DNA of 64,000 bases from assembly GCF_029051725.1 (NCBI RefSeq), contig NZ_JAACFU010000001.1:725956-789955 (forward strand), in the 5' to 3' direction. The notes under the pieces are model-generated. The model did no database searches, was not told the DNA's origin, and was given only the letters and a program-made list of their open reading frames with translations. The first letter of the stretch is position 1, and every line of letters begins with the position of its first letter. The translations under genes and the position numbers were made by a program. The DNA comes from Bradyrhizobium sp. CSS354. GTDB lineage: Bacteria > Pseudomonadota > Alphaproteobacteria > Rhizobiales > Xanthobacteraceae. This document shows positions 26,028-34,913 of this stretch, one piece after another.

Positions 26028-29000
26028 CTATTCGGCGGCCTGCGGAGCGCGCATGGTCCATTCATCGGCAAGAGCCGATCGTTCGCCTGGTGGAAGCCCC
26101 CGCCCCTTCACCAGGCCGAAAATCGCGGGGATCACGACGAGGGTCAGCACTGTCGATGACGTCATGCCGCCGATCATAGGCACCGCAATGCGCTGCATGA
26201 TCTCCGACCCCGCCCCGGTGCTCCACATGATCGGCAGCAGACCGGCCATGATTGCGACCACTGTCATCATCTTGGGCCGCACGCGTTCGACCGCACCCAC
26301 CATGATGGCATCGTGAAGGTCTCGTCGGGTAAAGACCCTGCCGTCAGCGCTACACCTGGCTTTTGTCTCGACCAGCGCGTGATCGAGATAGATCAGCATC
26401 ACCACGCCCGTCTCGGCGGCAACGCCGGCGAGAGCGATGAAGCCGACCGCGACGGCAACGGACAGGTTGAAGCCGAGCCACCACATCATCCAGATGCCGC
26501 CGACCAGCGCGAACGGCAGTGACAGCATCACGATGAGGGTCTCGGTCATCGCCCGGAAGTTCAAGTACAGCAGCAGGAAGATGATCGTAAGCGTCACCGG
26601 AACGACGATCTTCAGGCGGGCGGCGACGCGCTGCAGATATTCGTATTGGCCGCTCCAGATCACGTAATAACCGGCCGGAAACCTGATGCTTTCGGTGACG
26701 GCGCGCTGCGCATCGGCGACGTAGCTTCCGATGTCGCGATCCCGGATGTCGACGTAGATGTAAGTCGCAAGCTGACCGTTCTCCGTCCGGATCGAGGTCG
26801 GCCCGCGTGCCGGCTCGACCTTGGCGACCTCGCCGAGCGGCACGGCACCGCCCGAAGGCATCGGCACCAGGATGTCGCTGGCGATGGCCTTGGGATTGTC
26901 GCGGAGGTCACGCGGATAGCGCATGTTCACCGTGAACCGTTGCCGGCCTTCTACAGTCGTCGTCACAGTCTGACCGCCGAGCGCGGCCGCGATGGTGTCC
27001 TGAACGTCCTGGATCAATATGCCGTAACGGGCGAGCACCTCGCGATCCGGAACGATCTCGAGATAATAGCCGCCGATGCCGCGTTCGGCGTAGGCCGACG
27101 ACGTGCCGGGCACGGTTTTGATGACGCGTTCGATCTGCTTCGCGAGCCGGTCGATCTCGCCGAGGTCCGTTCCGATGACCTTGACGCCGACCGGCGTGCG
27201 GATGCCGGTGGAGAGCATATCGATGCGCGCCTTGATCGGCATGGTCCAGGCGTTGGAGACGCCCGGAAATTGCAACGCCTTGTCCATCTCGGCGACAAGA
27301 CTGTCGACGGTAAGGCCGGAACGCCACTCCTCTTTCGGCTTCAGGTTGACGATTGTTTCAAACATCTCCGTCGGTGCGGGATCGGTCGCAGTGGCGGCTC
27401 GTCCCGCCTTGCCGTAGACCGAAGCGACCTCCGGGAACGATTTGATGATGCGGTCCTGCATCTGCATCAGCTCGGCTGCCTTGGTGACCGAAATGCCGGG
27501 CAGCGTCGTCGGCATGTAGAGCAGCGTTCCCTCGTTCAGCGCCGGCATGAACTCCGTGCCGAGCTGGCGCGCCGGCCAGATTGTCACCGCAAGCACGACG
27601 AGCGAGGCCAGGATGACCAGAGTCTTGGCGCGCAGAACTCCCTTGATCACGGGACGATAGACCCAGATCAGGAAGCGATTGATGACGTTCCTGCTCTCCG
27701 GGACAATCCTGCCGCGGACGAAGATCACCATCAGCGCCGGCACCAGGGTGACGGACAGCAAGGCCGCGGCGGCCATGGAGAAGGTCTTCGTGAACGCCAG
27801 CGGGCTGAATAATCGCCCCTCCTGCGATTCCAGGGTGAAGATCGGCATGAACGACACGGTGATGATCAGCAGGCTGAAGAACAGCGCGGGCCCGACCTCG
27901 GATGCTGCGTCGATCAGAATCTGCACGCGAGACTGATGAGGCCTCGCCCGTTCGAGGTGCTTATGTGCGTTCTCGATCATGACAATGGCGGCGTCCACCA
28001 TGGCGCCGATCGCGATCGCGATACCGCCGAGGCTCATGATGTTCGATCCCAGCCCGAGCAGCTTCATGGCACCGAACGCCATCAGCACACCGACCGGCAA
28101 CATCAGGATCGCGACGAGCGCACTGCGGACATGCAGAAGGAACACGATGCAGACGAGCCCAACGACGATGCTCTCCTCGAACAGGGTGTGCTTGAGGGTA
28201 TCGATGGCCGCGTAGATCAGGTTCGACCGGTCGTAGACCGGCACGATCTCGACCGATTTCGGCAGGCTGCTCGCGATCTCCCCGAAGCGCTTCTTGACGT
28301 TTTCGATGACGTCGAGTGCGTTGACGCCGAACCGCTGCAGCACGATGCCGCTTGCAACCTCGCCCTCGCCGTTCAATTCGGCGATGCCTCGCCGCTCGTC
28401 CGGTCCGAGCTCGACGTTGGCGACGTCCCGCAGCAACACCGGCGTGCCGTTGCTCGTCTTCAGGACGATGTTGCCGAGATCGTTGATGCTCTTGATGTAG
28501 CCCCTGCCGCGGATGACGTATTCGAACTCGGAAAGCTCGACGGTGCGTCCGCCGACATCGGCGTTGCTGGCGCGGATCGCCTCGCGTATTTTTTGCATGC
28601 TGATGCCGCGGTCGCGCATCCGCTGCGGGTCGAGGACCACATTGTACTGCTTGACGAAACCGCCGATGCTGGCGACCTCGGCGACGCCATCGGCCTTGGC
28701 CAGCGCGAACTTCAGATTCCAATCCTGGATCGTGCGCGTGTCCGCCAGGTTCAATTCCTTCGATATCACGGCGTATTGGTAGACCCAGCCGACGCCGGTC
28801 GCGTCGGGCCCGATGGTCGGGGTGACACCGGCAGGAAGCCTGGACGACGCACCGTTCAGGAATTCCATCACGCGCGAGCGGGCCCAGTAGATGTCGGTGC
28901 CGTCCTCGAAGATCACGTAGACGAAAGAGACGCCGAAGAACGAGAAGCCGCGCACGACTTTCGATTTCGGCACGGTGAGCATCGCCGTCGTCAGCGGATA

Positions 29001-29198
29001 AGTGACCTGATCCTCAATCACCTGCGGCGCCTGCCCGGCATACTCGGTGTAAACGATGACCTGCGTGTCCGAGAGGTCCGGGATCGCATCCAGCGGGAGG
29101 TGAACCAGGGCATAGAGGCCGGCGGCGGCGGCGAAGCCGGTACCGAACAGCACGAGCAGCAGATTGCGCGCCGACCAGGCGATGACACGGGCAATCAT
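26028..29198 (-). CDS. cusA: Copper/silver efflux RND pump, CusA-like
   Basis: 1056 residues, the normal length for the heavy-metal RND group. Family marks: IPDLSDTQVIVYTEYAG, EDGTDIYWARSRVME, the fourth-helix motif AIGAMVDAAIVMIENAHK with the proton-relay Asp, and IDMLSTGIRTPVGVKV. Met residues at the places used by CusA for Cu(I)/Ag(I) (APTEMFET and ARIDMLS) support a monovalent-metal pump over a Co/Zn/Cd one. It spans the inner membrane and drives metal out through the periplasm. It overlaps cusB by four bases (ATGA). No outer-membrane CusC gene is present next to it. Confidence 0.92.
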   Translation of the reverse strand: MIARVIAWSARNLLLVLFGTGFAAAAGLYALVHLPLDAIPDLSDTQVIVYTEYAGQAPQVIEDQVTYPLTTAMLTVPKSKVVRGFSFFGVSFVYVIFEDGTDIYWARSRVMEFLNGASSRLPAGVTPTIGPDATGVGWVYQYAVISKELNLADTRTIQDWNLKFALAKADGVAEVASIGGFVKQYNVVLDPQRMRDRGISMQKIREAIRASNADVGGRTVELSEFEYVIRGRGYIKSINDLGNIVLKTSNGTPVLLRDVANVELGPDERRGIAELNGEGEVASGIVLQRFGVNALDVIENVKKRFGEIASSLPKSVEIVPVYDRSNLIYAAIDTLKHTLFEESIVVGLVCIVFLLHVRSALVAILMLPVGVLMAFGAMKLLGLGSNIMSLGGIAIAIGAMVDAAIVMIENAHKHLERARPHQSRVQILIDAASEVGPALFFSLLIITVSFMPIFTLESQEGRLFSPLAFTKTFSMAAAALLSVTLVPALMVIFVRGRIVPESRNVINRFLIWVYRPVIKGVLRAKTLVILASLVVLAVTIWPARQLGTEFMPALNEGTLLYMPTTLPGISVTKAAELMQMQDRIIKSFPEVASVYGKAGRAATATDPAPTEMFETIVNLKPKEEWRSGLTVDSLVAEMDKALQFPGVSNAWTMPIKARIDMLSTGIRTPVGVKVIGTDLGEIDRLAKQIERVIKTVPGTSSAYAERGIGGYYLEIVPDREVLARYGILIQDVQDTIAAALGGQTVTTTVEGRQRFTVNMRYPRDLRDNPKAIASDILVPMPSGGAVPLGEVAKVEPARGPTSIRTENGQLATYIYVDIRDRDIGSYVADAQRAVTESIRFPAGYYVIWSGQYEYLQRVAARLKIVVPVTLTIIFLLLYLNFRAMTETLIVMLSLPFALVGGIWMMWWLGFNLSVAVAVGFIALAGVAAETGVVMLIYLDHALVETKARCSADGRVFTRRDLHDAIMVGAVERVRPKMMTVVAIMAGLLPIMWSTGAGSEIMQRIAVPMIGGMTSSTVLTLVVIPAIFGLVKGRGLPPGERSALADEWTMRAPQAAE

Positions 29199-30619
29199 TT
29201 GCGATCTCCCGTTGCGTTACCAGGGCCGACGTCGGTGACGCGGGACGCCGCCTCACCAAAACCCTTCAGCGCCGCTTTGAGGTTGCTTTCCGCATCGATC
29301 AGAAAATTGGCGGAGGTAACCACCGCCTCGCCGACCGAAAGACCCTCCCGCACCTCGACATAACCGCCGCCGCGACGGCCCAGCCTAACCTCCCGCGGCT
29401 CGAAACGCCCTTCCCCTGTGTCGACGAGGACGCTCTGCCGGCTGCCGGTGTCGAGCACCGCGCTGTCCTGTATCGCCAGGACGGGCGCGGCGTCGGCCGT
29501 GTCGATGTCGGCATCGACGTACATGTCCGGCAGCAGCACCGCGTCCGGGTTGGCAAGCTCGATCCGGACACGAACGGTTCGCGTGTCGCGGTTCACCTGC
29601 GGATAGACAACGGCGATCTTCCCGGTGAAGGTTCGGCCGGGGAAACTGCGTGCGCGTACCGCGACCGACTGCCCCACCGCGATGTCGCCGAGATCGCGCT
29701 CGGCCACGTCGACCAGCGCCCAGACGACCGAGGTGTCCGCGATCCGGAACAGCACGTCGCCGGGATTGGCCCGCATACCTTCGATCGCGCCGCGCTCGAG
29801 CACGATCCCATCGCGCGGCGCAGACCAGCGTATGGTGACGGGCGAGGTGTGCGTCCTGTCCATCTCCGCGATAACCGCGTCGGGAACATCGAGATTGATC
29901 AGCCGCTGTCGCGAGCCGCGGCCATACGTCTCAACGCCGCCGACCGTCTTGGAGGTGATCGTCGCGAGATATTCCGCCGCGGCGGAAGCGACCGCCGAAC
30001 TGTAGATTTCCATCAACGGCTGGCCCGCCTTCACGCGCGTCCCGGTGGTCACGTCGGCGACCTTCTGCACGAAGCTTTCGGCGCGCATCGCGATCACCGA
30101 CACGCGGCGCTCATCGAGTTGGATCGTACCGGGCGCCTTCACCGAGACCCGGATCGAGCGACGCTCGACCGGCTCGGACTTCACGCCCGTGCGCTGGATC
30201 TTGCCGGGCGACAGCTTCACGGTGCCGTCGTCGGTGTCGTCGCCTTCGTAAACGGGGACATAATTCATCCCCATCGAATCCTTCTTCGGCACCGGCGAGG
30301 TGTCGGGCAGCCCCATGGGATTGCGGTAGTAGAGGATTTTCCGCGAGGACGCCTGCTGCGGCTTCGGTACGGCCCGGACCGCCTGATCGTCGTCATAGAC
30401 CGGCAGGTAGTCCCGGCCGCGCTCGTCCTTCTTCGGACCAGCAGACCAAAGCGGCGCGCCGCCCGGATGGCGGTAATAGAGCGGAGTTGGCTCGGCGGCA
30501 GCGGCAGCGGATATGATGTCGGCATCGAGGAGCCCGCGCGCACGGCTCAAATGCCAGTAGCCGGCCAGGGCCAGGCCGCCGCCCAGCGCAAGAGCAGTCA
30601 GGAGACGCAGCGTTTTCAT
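29195..30619 (-). CDS. cusB: Periplasmic adaptor of the RND pump, CusB-like
   Basis: 474 residues. An N-terminal membrane anchor (about 5-25), then two repeated heavy-metal-binding segments near 47-77 and 95-125, each starting YYR.P and ending Y.PVY. The second (YYRNPMGLPDTSPVPKKD, then MGMNYVPVY) keeps Met residues, while the first (YYRHPGGAPLWSAGPKKD) has lost them. Then the barrel-sandwich and hairpin domains of membrane fusion proteins, with RVSVIAMRAESFVQKV and GQPLMEIYSS. It links the pump to the outer-membrane channel and hands over metal. Confidence 0.9.
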   Translation of the reverse strand: MKTLRLLTALALGGGLALAGYWHLSRARGLLDADIISAAAAAEPTPLYYRHPGGAPLWSAGPKKDERGRDYLPVYDDDQAVRAVPKPQQASSRKILYYRNPMGLPDTSPVPKKDSMGMNYVPVYEGDDTDDGTVKLSPGKIQRTGVKSEPVERRSIRVSVKAPGTIQLDERRVSVIAMRAESFVQKVADVTTGTRVKAGQPLMEIYSSAVASAAAEYLATITSKTVGGVETYGRGSRQRLINLDVPDAVIAEMDRTHTSPVTIRWSAPRDGIVLERGAIEGMRANPGDVLFRIADTSVVWALVDVAERDLGDIAVGQSVAVRARSFPGRTFTGKIAVVYPQVNRDTRTVRVRIELANPDAVLLPDMYVDADIDTADAAPVLAIQDSAVLDTGSRQSVLVDTGEGRFEPREVRLGRRGGGYVEVREGLSVGEAVVTSANFLIDAESNLKAALKGFGEAASRVTDVGPGNATGDRK

Positions 30620-30703
30620 GTGGTGTATCCGCGCGCCCGGGAGCGCGCTTCCATGTGAATGAAAAAAGGGAATGTCGGGCGCCGCCGGGCAGCGCCCGAA
30701 CGC

Positions 30704-31096
30704 TCACTTGGTCGCGGTGACGATCACCTTGCCGATGACGGTCTCGGGTTCGCCCTGCACCTTCGCCGATAGCGTGATCTGGTAGCGGCCGGCCATCGGC
30801 AGGTCTGTCTTGAAGGCGTACACACCGGGTTCCTTGGAGGGCAGCGGTGCGACCGGCGACTCCATCTCGGCCATCCCGTCCGGGGCCATGTCGACGCGGG
30901 TCTTGAAGACGACCGCGTCCGGCACGGGCTTGCCGGTCTGCTTGTTCGTCAAGCGAACGGCGAGCGTGACGTCTTCACCCTTCTTCATCTGCGGATTGAC
31001 GGGGTCGAAGGCGTAGTCGCCGGCGCCGGCAAGCGCGGCGGAAGCGGCAAGCGAAAGGGTGGCCGCGAGAGCCGCGGTGCTGAATCTGGAAAGCAT
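30704..31096 (-). CDS. YtkA/FixH-like periplasmic protein
   Basis: 130 residues with a clear signal peptide (LAATLSLAASAALAG, cut near 23) and a small all-beta domain of the YtkA-like type. It shows PQMKKGEDVTLAVRLTN and a closing strand pattern with GVYAFKTDLPMAGRYQITL. Met residues in MAPDGMAEME could touch copper. It sits between the Met-rich gene and cusB on the same strand, an arrangement found in other copper-export operons. Probably a periplasmic metal-handling accessory; that role is inferred. Confidence 0.8.
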   Translation of the reverse strand: MLSRFSTAALAATLSLAASAALAGAGDYAFDPVNPQMKKGEDVTLAVRLTNKQTGKPVPDAVVFKTRVDMAPDGMAEMESPVAPLPSKEPGVYAFKTDLPMAGRYQITLSAKVQGEPETVIGKVIVTATK

Positions 31097-31198
31097 TGTC
31101 CTGTCCTCATGAATTGATCTATCGCCGTGGCGCGGGAAGCGCGCACGTCAGTCATCGTCGCGAGCCGGCATGCCGCTCGCGTCTCGGGCTTTGCGAGA

Positions 31199-31567
31199 TC
31201 AGATTCGAGGTGGTCGGAAAGGAGGACTGGCGCCGCGGAAGCAGACAACCTGATCGGCTGGAATGGTCAACTTGCTGGCCGTCACAGCGAGATATGCAAA
31301 AGCGACGGGCCTGACATCACCGAGCGCGATGATCCCGCCAACGCAGCAGAAGCCCATTCCGCACTTGTCGCCACCAGTGTGGGAGCCCGTTCCCTTCATG
31401 TCGGGACAACAATCGTCCATCGACATATCCGCGTCGCCGCTCATGTGCATGGTCGTCGCCATGTCGTCCGACGAGATTGCGAGGTTCGCCGCGGACGCGC
31501 CAACCGGCAACATCGCCAAGGATATGGCGATGGCGAATGCCTGGATGGTACGGACGAACTGCATCAA
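31199..31567 (-). CDS. Exported Met/His/Cys-rich protein, probable metal binder
   Basis: 122 residues. Signal peptide MMQFVRTIQAFAIAISLAML with a cut after ASA at residue 26. The mature part is crowded with soft-metal ligands: DDMATTMHMSGDADMSMDD, CCPDMKG, then HTGGDKCGMGFCC. This is what one expects of a periplasmic Cu(I)/Ag(I) sponge or chaperone. It is the first gene of the cus-type operon, 102 bp before the YtkA-like gene. A FixK-type box lies about 70 bp upstream. I know of no named family. Confidence 0.75.
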   Translation of the reverse strand: MMQFVRTIQAFAIAISLAMLPVGASAANLAISSDDMATTMHMSGDADMSMDDCCPDMKGTGSHTGGDKCGMGFCCVGGIIALGDVRPVAFAYLAVTASKLTIPADQVVCFRGASPPFRPPRI

Positions 31568-31933
31568 ATATTAAATCTCACTTTCGGGCCGGAACACCGC
31601 CTCAGTAACATATTCGAGCATCGAAAACAGTCATTGATCTTGGTCAAGGGTTCGTGACCGAGGCCGGAACGGCGGCCGGGACCGTCCCCCAGCGGACGAC
31701 CGACGGTCCGACCAGCGTCAGCGGCACCGGCTCGTCTAAATTCGGCGGACAAATCCCGGGCGCAAGCGGAGCGTTCCGAGGCGCAAGCACCCGGAGGCAG
31801 CTCACGATCAAGACACGATCAGGGTCGCTTGTGCGGCAAAGACCAGCATGATAGCAACGGCCATCGGGTCAAACACAACCGCCCGACCAGCTTTCGAGCC
31901 AAGCGTTGTTTCGCTCCATTACGGAGGTGAAAC
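31568..31933. other. Divergent intergenic region with FixK-type promoter
   Basis: This 366-bp stretch separates the metal-efflux operon (minus) from the DUF1127 gene (plus). Apart from the box at 31634-31647 and a possible -10 (TATGTT, reverse of 31607-31612) I see no gene. The frames present have poor codon bias. Confidence 0.4.
31634..31647 (-). promoter_or_regulatory. FNR/FixK2-type box before the metal-efflux operon
   Basis: TTGA-TCTTGG-TCAA matches the FNR/FixK2 consensus in all eight fixed positions. Its centre is 73 bases upstream of the first operon start codon (31567). With transcription from about 31600 the box sits near -41 and TATGTT falls at -10, the layout of FixK2-activated promoters in Bradyrhizobium. 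It suggests low-oxygen control. Not tested. Confidence 0.55.
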
Positions 31934-32173
31934 ATGTCTTGCGACAGCACCACTGGCTCAATCAGCACATCCAGCGCAGCCTTCGCCCCCTCTCCAAACC
32001 CTCGATGGTTCTGGAAGTTAACGCTCGCGCTGCTGGACGGCATCACACGGCGCCGCCAATACGACGAGCTTCTCGAACTGGACGACCGGCTTCTCGCGGA
32101 CATCGGCTTATCGAGAACAATCGTTGGGGAAGCTCGACAGTGTTACTTCTCAGGTTGGCGTGACGATCGGTGA
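31934..32173 (+). CDS. DUF1127 (YjiS-like) small protein
   Basis: 79 residues. The DUF1127 motif occupies the C-terminal half: RRRQYDELLELDDRLLADIG followed by LSR, rich in Arg and Leu, as in the YjiS-like family. The N-terminal 25 residues are Ser/Pro-rich and variable. A strong GGAGG lies seven bases before the ATG. DUF1127 proteins in other alphaproteobacteria affect RNA turnover and phosphate or carbon metabolism; the role of this one is unknown. Divergent from the metal-efflux operon. Confidence 0.85.
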   Translation: MSCDSTTGSISTSSAAFAPSPNPRWFWKLTLALLDGITRRRQYDELLELDDRLLADIGLSRTIVGEARQCYFSGWRDDR

Positions 32174-32276
32174 TCGTCATATCCGCTCGATGAGCGGTCA
32201 CACCTGAGCATGCGAAGGCGGCGCGTCTGCTCATCCCTGTGGATCAGACGGCCGCGCCAGGCTCGCGAAAAGGCTC

Positions 32277-32773
32277 TCAGAAGTCCAGCTTGTCGCGTAT
32301 GGCATCAATTCCGGCTTTCGCGCACGCTTCGTCCGCGTCACCGCCCGGAGCGCCGGACACGCCGACCGCTCCGACCAGGGAGCCGCCCGCTTCAACGATC
32401 AGTCCTCCGGCGATGACGACTGCTCCGGGAAGGTTGCGAATGCCCGCCTGCATCATGCATAGCTGATCGCATTCAGCTCGGTCGTGCTGGTCTTGAACGA
32501 GGCAGCAGTCCACGCCTTGCCGGCTGCCGTCGAGGGCGTGTGAGGACCTGCAAAGCGGTCGCGCAACATCACTTGCGTGACGCCGAACCGGTCGACGACA
32601 GCGACTGCAATTTGGTATCCACGGGTGCGGCAGTTCGCCAGCGCAGCGCGCGCAAGATCGAGCGCCAGTTCCGGACCGAGCGATTTGTAGGCGACCAGAC
32701 TTTCCTCAGCCCGTACCGGGCAGATGGACGCAATCAGCAGGGCCGTCGCGACCGACAGGCATCGAACGTTCAT
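32277..32773 (-). pseudogene. DUF336 (GlcG/HbpS-like) exported protein, frameshifted
   Basis: The first part has a signal peptide (CLSVATALLIASICPVRAEE) and the DUF336 start (LALDLARAALANCRTRGYQI, AVVDRFGVTQVMLRD). It ends at a TGA at 32453-32455 after STTELNAISYA. The remainder of the family (GIRNLPGAVVIAGG, GAVGVSGAPGGDADEACAKA) continues in another frame from the overlapping ATG at 32456. One lost base explains it. It is either a recent pseudogene, a sequencing error, or an unusual ATGA-coupled split gene. GlcG/HbpS proteins bind haem or act as periplasmic sensors. The frame is open upstream to 32788. Confidence 0.7.
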
Positions 32774-32802
32774 GGCAATCTCCGGCACAGGTGACCAAAC
32801 GC

Positions 32803-33474
32803 CTATTTGGTCTCACCATATGTCAGATCATCGAACAGGGTCACGCTATCTGCCTTGGTCCACAGGCCGATCATGCCGGCGTCCGGAATGGTGGCGTCTT
32901 CCACCTCGAACAATTTCTTTCCGTCATAGCTCACCTTGAACCGACTTCCAGCGAAGTCGCAGCGCAGCAGGTGCCATTGCCCGGACGACACCGGCGCGCT
33001 GACGCCATAGCCGCCTTTGCGACCCACGATATCAAGTGAGATTCGAACGCCCTTGATCGTCTTGTACAGCACGACATTGTCCTCCAGTGCGTTGGCCCGC
33101 ACCACGTAGTAATTATCGGCATCCTTCGCACGCCAAATAACTCCCGCCGCGCGATCCTCGGAGCCGGCGACGGCCTTGAATTTCACCTCGACGAAGCCGT
33201 CGCGGATGGCGGTATCGCGCTTGATGGCGAGGGGAAACGTCGCCCGTCCGGATTGCTTAAGAACGTTCGGCTTGCTGGGCGCCGTGGCCTCGGCCTCGAC
33301 GGTCCATTTCGGCTGTCCCTTGCCGGTCATCGTCAAAGTCCACCCGCCGGGCGAACTTCCGGCAGCAGCGTTGTCGAAATTCAGGGTCTCGGCCACGGCG
33401 TTCCCTCCCACTAACAAGGCCAGCATGGAAGCCAACGCAAGCTTGTCCATGAGCTTGTCCATGAGTTTGTCCAT
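32803..33474 (-). CDS. Exported DUF1080-like (LamG-fold) protein
   Basis: 223 residues. The N-terminus is a threefold repeat of MDKL followed by a signal peptide (ALASMLALLVGGNAVAE). The mature part is a jelly-roll domain like DUF1080/3-keto-disaccharide hydrolase proteins: FVEVKFKAVAGSEDRAAGV, IWRAKDADNYYVVRANAL and GQWHLLRCDFAGSRFKVSYD. These folds bind or cut sugars, but catalytic residues cannot be named here. Any of the three ATGs could be the start. Same strand as the DUF1259 gene, three bases downstream of it, so one operon. Confidence 0.8.
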   Translation of the reverse strand: MDKLMDKLMDKLALASMLALLVGGNAVAETLNFDNAAAGSSPGGWTLTMTGKGQPKWTVEAEATAPSKPNVLKQSGRATFPLAIKRDTAIRDGFVEVKFKAVAGSEDRAAGVIWRAKDADNYYVVRANALEDNVVLYKTIKGVRISLDIVGRKGGYGVSAPVSSGQWHLLRCDFAGSRFKVSYDGKKLFEVEDATIPDAGMIGLWTKADSVTLFDDLTYGETK

Positions 33475-33477
33475 GCA

Positions 33478-34386
33478 TCAGCCCTTCGTGCTCGCCGTCT
33501 TGTCGATCGCCGCACGGAGGCCCTCTGCAAGCTTGACGGCGTCGTCGTTCGCCCAGAAATGCATGAAGAAGAGCCGCGGCTGTTCGTCCAGCATGTGGCT
33601 GTGCAGCGCCGTCACCTCGATGCCGTGGGTCCGAAGCGCCAGGATGACGGGGTTCACCTCGTCGCTGGTCAGCACGAAGTCGCCGGTGATGGCGGCCTTC
33701 CCCGCGCCCGTCGGTTGGAAATTGATGGCGATCGCAACGCCCATCGCGGCGACGGGGGTCAGCAACATGCCGTCTTCCGTGATAGGGTCGCGACGCTTCA
33801 CGTTGAACTGGTAGACGCCGCCATTCGCTTTCCCGTTCACTCCAATGATCTGGTCGAGTTTCGCCGTTTCAAGGTCGATGGCGGGTGGCGGGCTCGCCGG
33901 TGCGGTGACCGTCAACGGGGTCTTGCTTTCGGCCAGCGCATCATGGATTGCCGAGGCCAGTTTGACGGGGTCGCCGTGTCCGGCGACGTGCATGTAGAAC
34001 GTTGCCGGGCTCGCACGCAGCAAATGATTGTGCACGGCTGTGATCTCGAGCCCGCTCGCGATCATCTTCGCCATCACGGGATTGATCTCGGTCTCGAGCA
34101 GCACAAGGTCGCCCATGATGATTGCGCCGCCATGCGCCGGCTTGAACGCGATCCAGCCACCCAACGCCAGCGCCGGCTTGATCGAAACCCCGTCCAACGT
34201 CACGGAGAGATCGCTGCGGGGAAAGCCGTAACGGCGGACGTCGTCCGAGACGGCGGGCTTGCGGCCCAGGGTCTCGTCCACCTTCTGCCATTCGGCATCC
34301 TGGGCATATGCCGGGATGAAGAGGCCGAAGCGAAATGCAAGCAGACAAACACCAATGCCGACCACGGCCCAGATGATTCTTTTCAT
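33478..34386 (-). CDS. Exported protein with two DUF1259 domains
   Basis: 302 residues. A signal peptide (IIWAVVGIGVCLLAFRFG) and cleavage after AYA near residue 28. Two DUF1259 repeats follow at about 30-155 and 175-300: each has a GDLVLL or GDFVLT strand, then E.NPV, then ITAVHNHLL or VTALHSHML, and F.MH. The paired His residues look like a metal site. The family (also called LppY/LpqO) has no firm function. First gene of a three-gene set for exported proteins with the DUF1080-like and DUF336 genes downstream. Confidence 0.85.
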   Translation of the reverse strand: MKRIIWAVVGIGVCLLAFRFGLFIPAYAQDAEWQKVDETLGRKPAVSDDVRRYGFPRSDLSVTLDGVSIKPALALGGWIAFKPAHGGAIIMGDLVLLETEINPVMAKMIASGLEITAVHNHLLRASPATFYMHVAGHGDPVKLASAIHDALAESKTPLTVTAPASPPPAIDLETAKLDQIIGVNGKANGGVYQFNVKRRDPITEDGMLLTPVAAMGVAIAINFQPTGAGKAAITGDFVLTSDEVNPVILALRTHGIEVTALHSHMLDEQPRLFFMHFWANDDAVKLAEGLRAAIDKTASTKG

Positions 34387-34913
34387 TGTGCTACTCCTCA
34401 GGCTTTGGTTTCGCTGTTTGACCCGGTCGCCGCTGTCGACGACGGACCCGCCCCAAGTGAAGTCCGGTTCGCGATCTTTCCCCTACATCACGCCCACGAG
34501 GCGCGACAAAGCGCGGGCATCAACGCGCGCAGCGGTGCTGCGATCGGCACGGGAGCCGAGCCGAAAAATCGAGCCTATCTGCCGGATGAAGTAGGGAATG
34601 TATGATGATGACATGCTGCGCCCTTGGTGATCAGGACGCGATGCTTGGGCATGTCGCCTCACGGGGAGATCGCACATCCCCGAGCCCCAAATAAAAACCC
34701 GAAGGTGGGAGCTGTCAACGGGCGCGTGCATCGGGCTGCCCACCGGAGCCGCGGGCGACCGTCACAAAGAGTTCACCGCTCCGCGGAACCGCGCCAGCCA
34801 CGTCTTGAAACTCGCGAACGGGCTCGCTAGTGTCCTTTGCGTGGGGACAAAGCAGACTCCCCGTGAGGCCTCGGTCCAAGCTCTGCGCAGCACGCCATTC
34901 GTGGAGCTTGCGC
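34387..34913. other. Divergent intergenic region, no firm gene
   Basis: More than 500 bp between the DUF1259 operon (minus) and the ATP-grasp gene (plus). One minus-strand frame, 34483-34614, reads MSSSYIPYFIRQIGSIFRLG and on to 43 residues with fair codon bias; it might be a tiny gene but lacks a good ribosome site. No repeat or clear operator is seen. Confidence 0.35.

Noticed and set aside
25617..26159. Plus-strand frame of 180 codons across the second element
   Set aside because: It runs through the promoter-terminator element and opposite the cusA end; no coding bias.
27936..29363. Long open frame opposite cusA (also 26646-27812)
   Set aside because: Antisense shadow of a highly GC-biased gene; composition is rich in Arg, Asp and His with no family residues.
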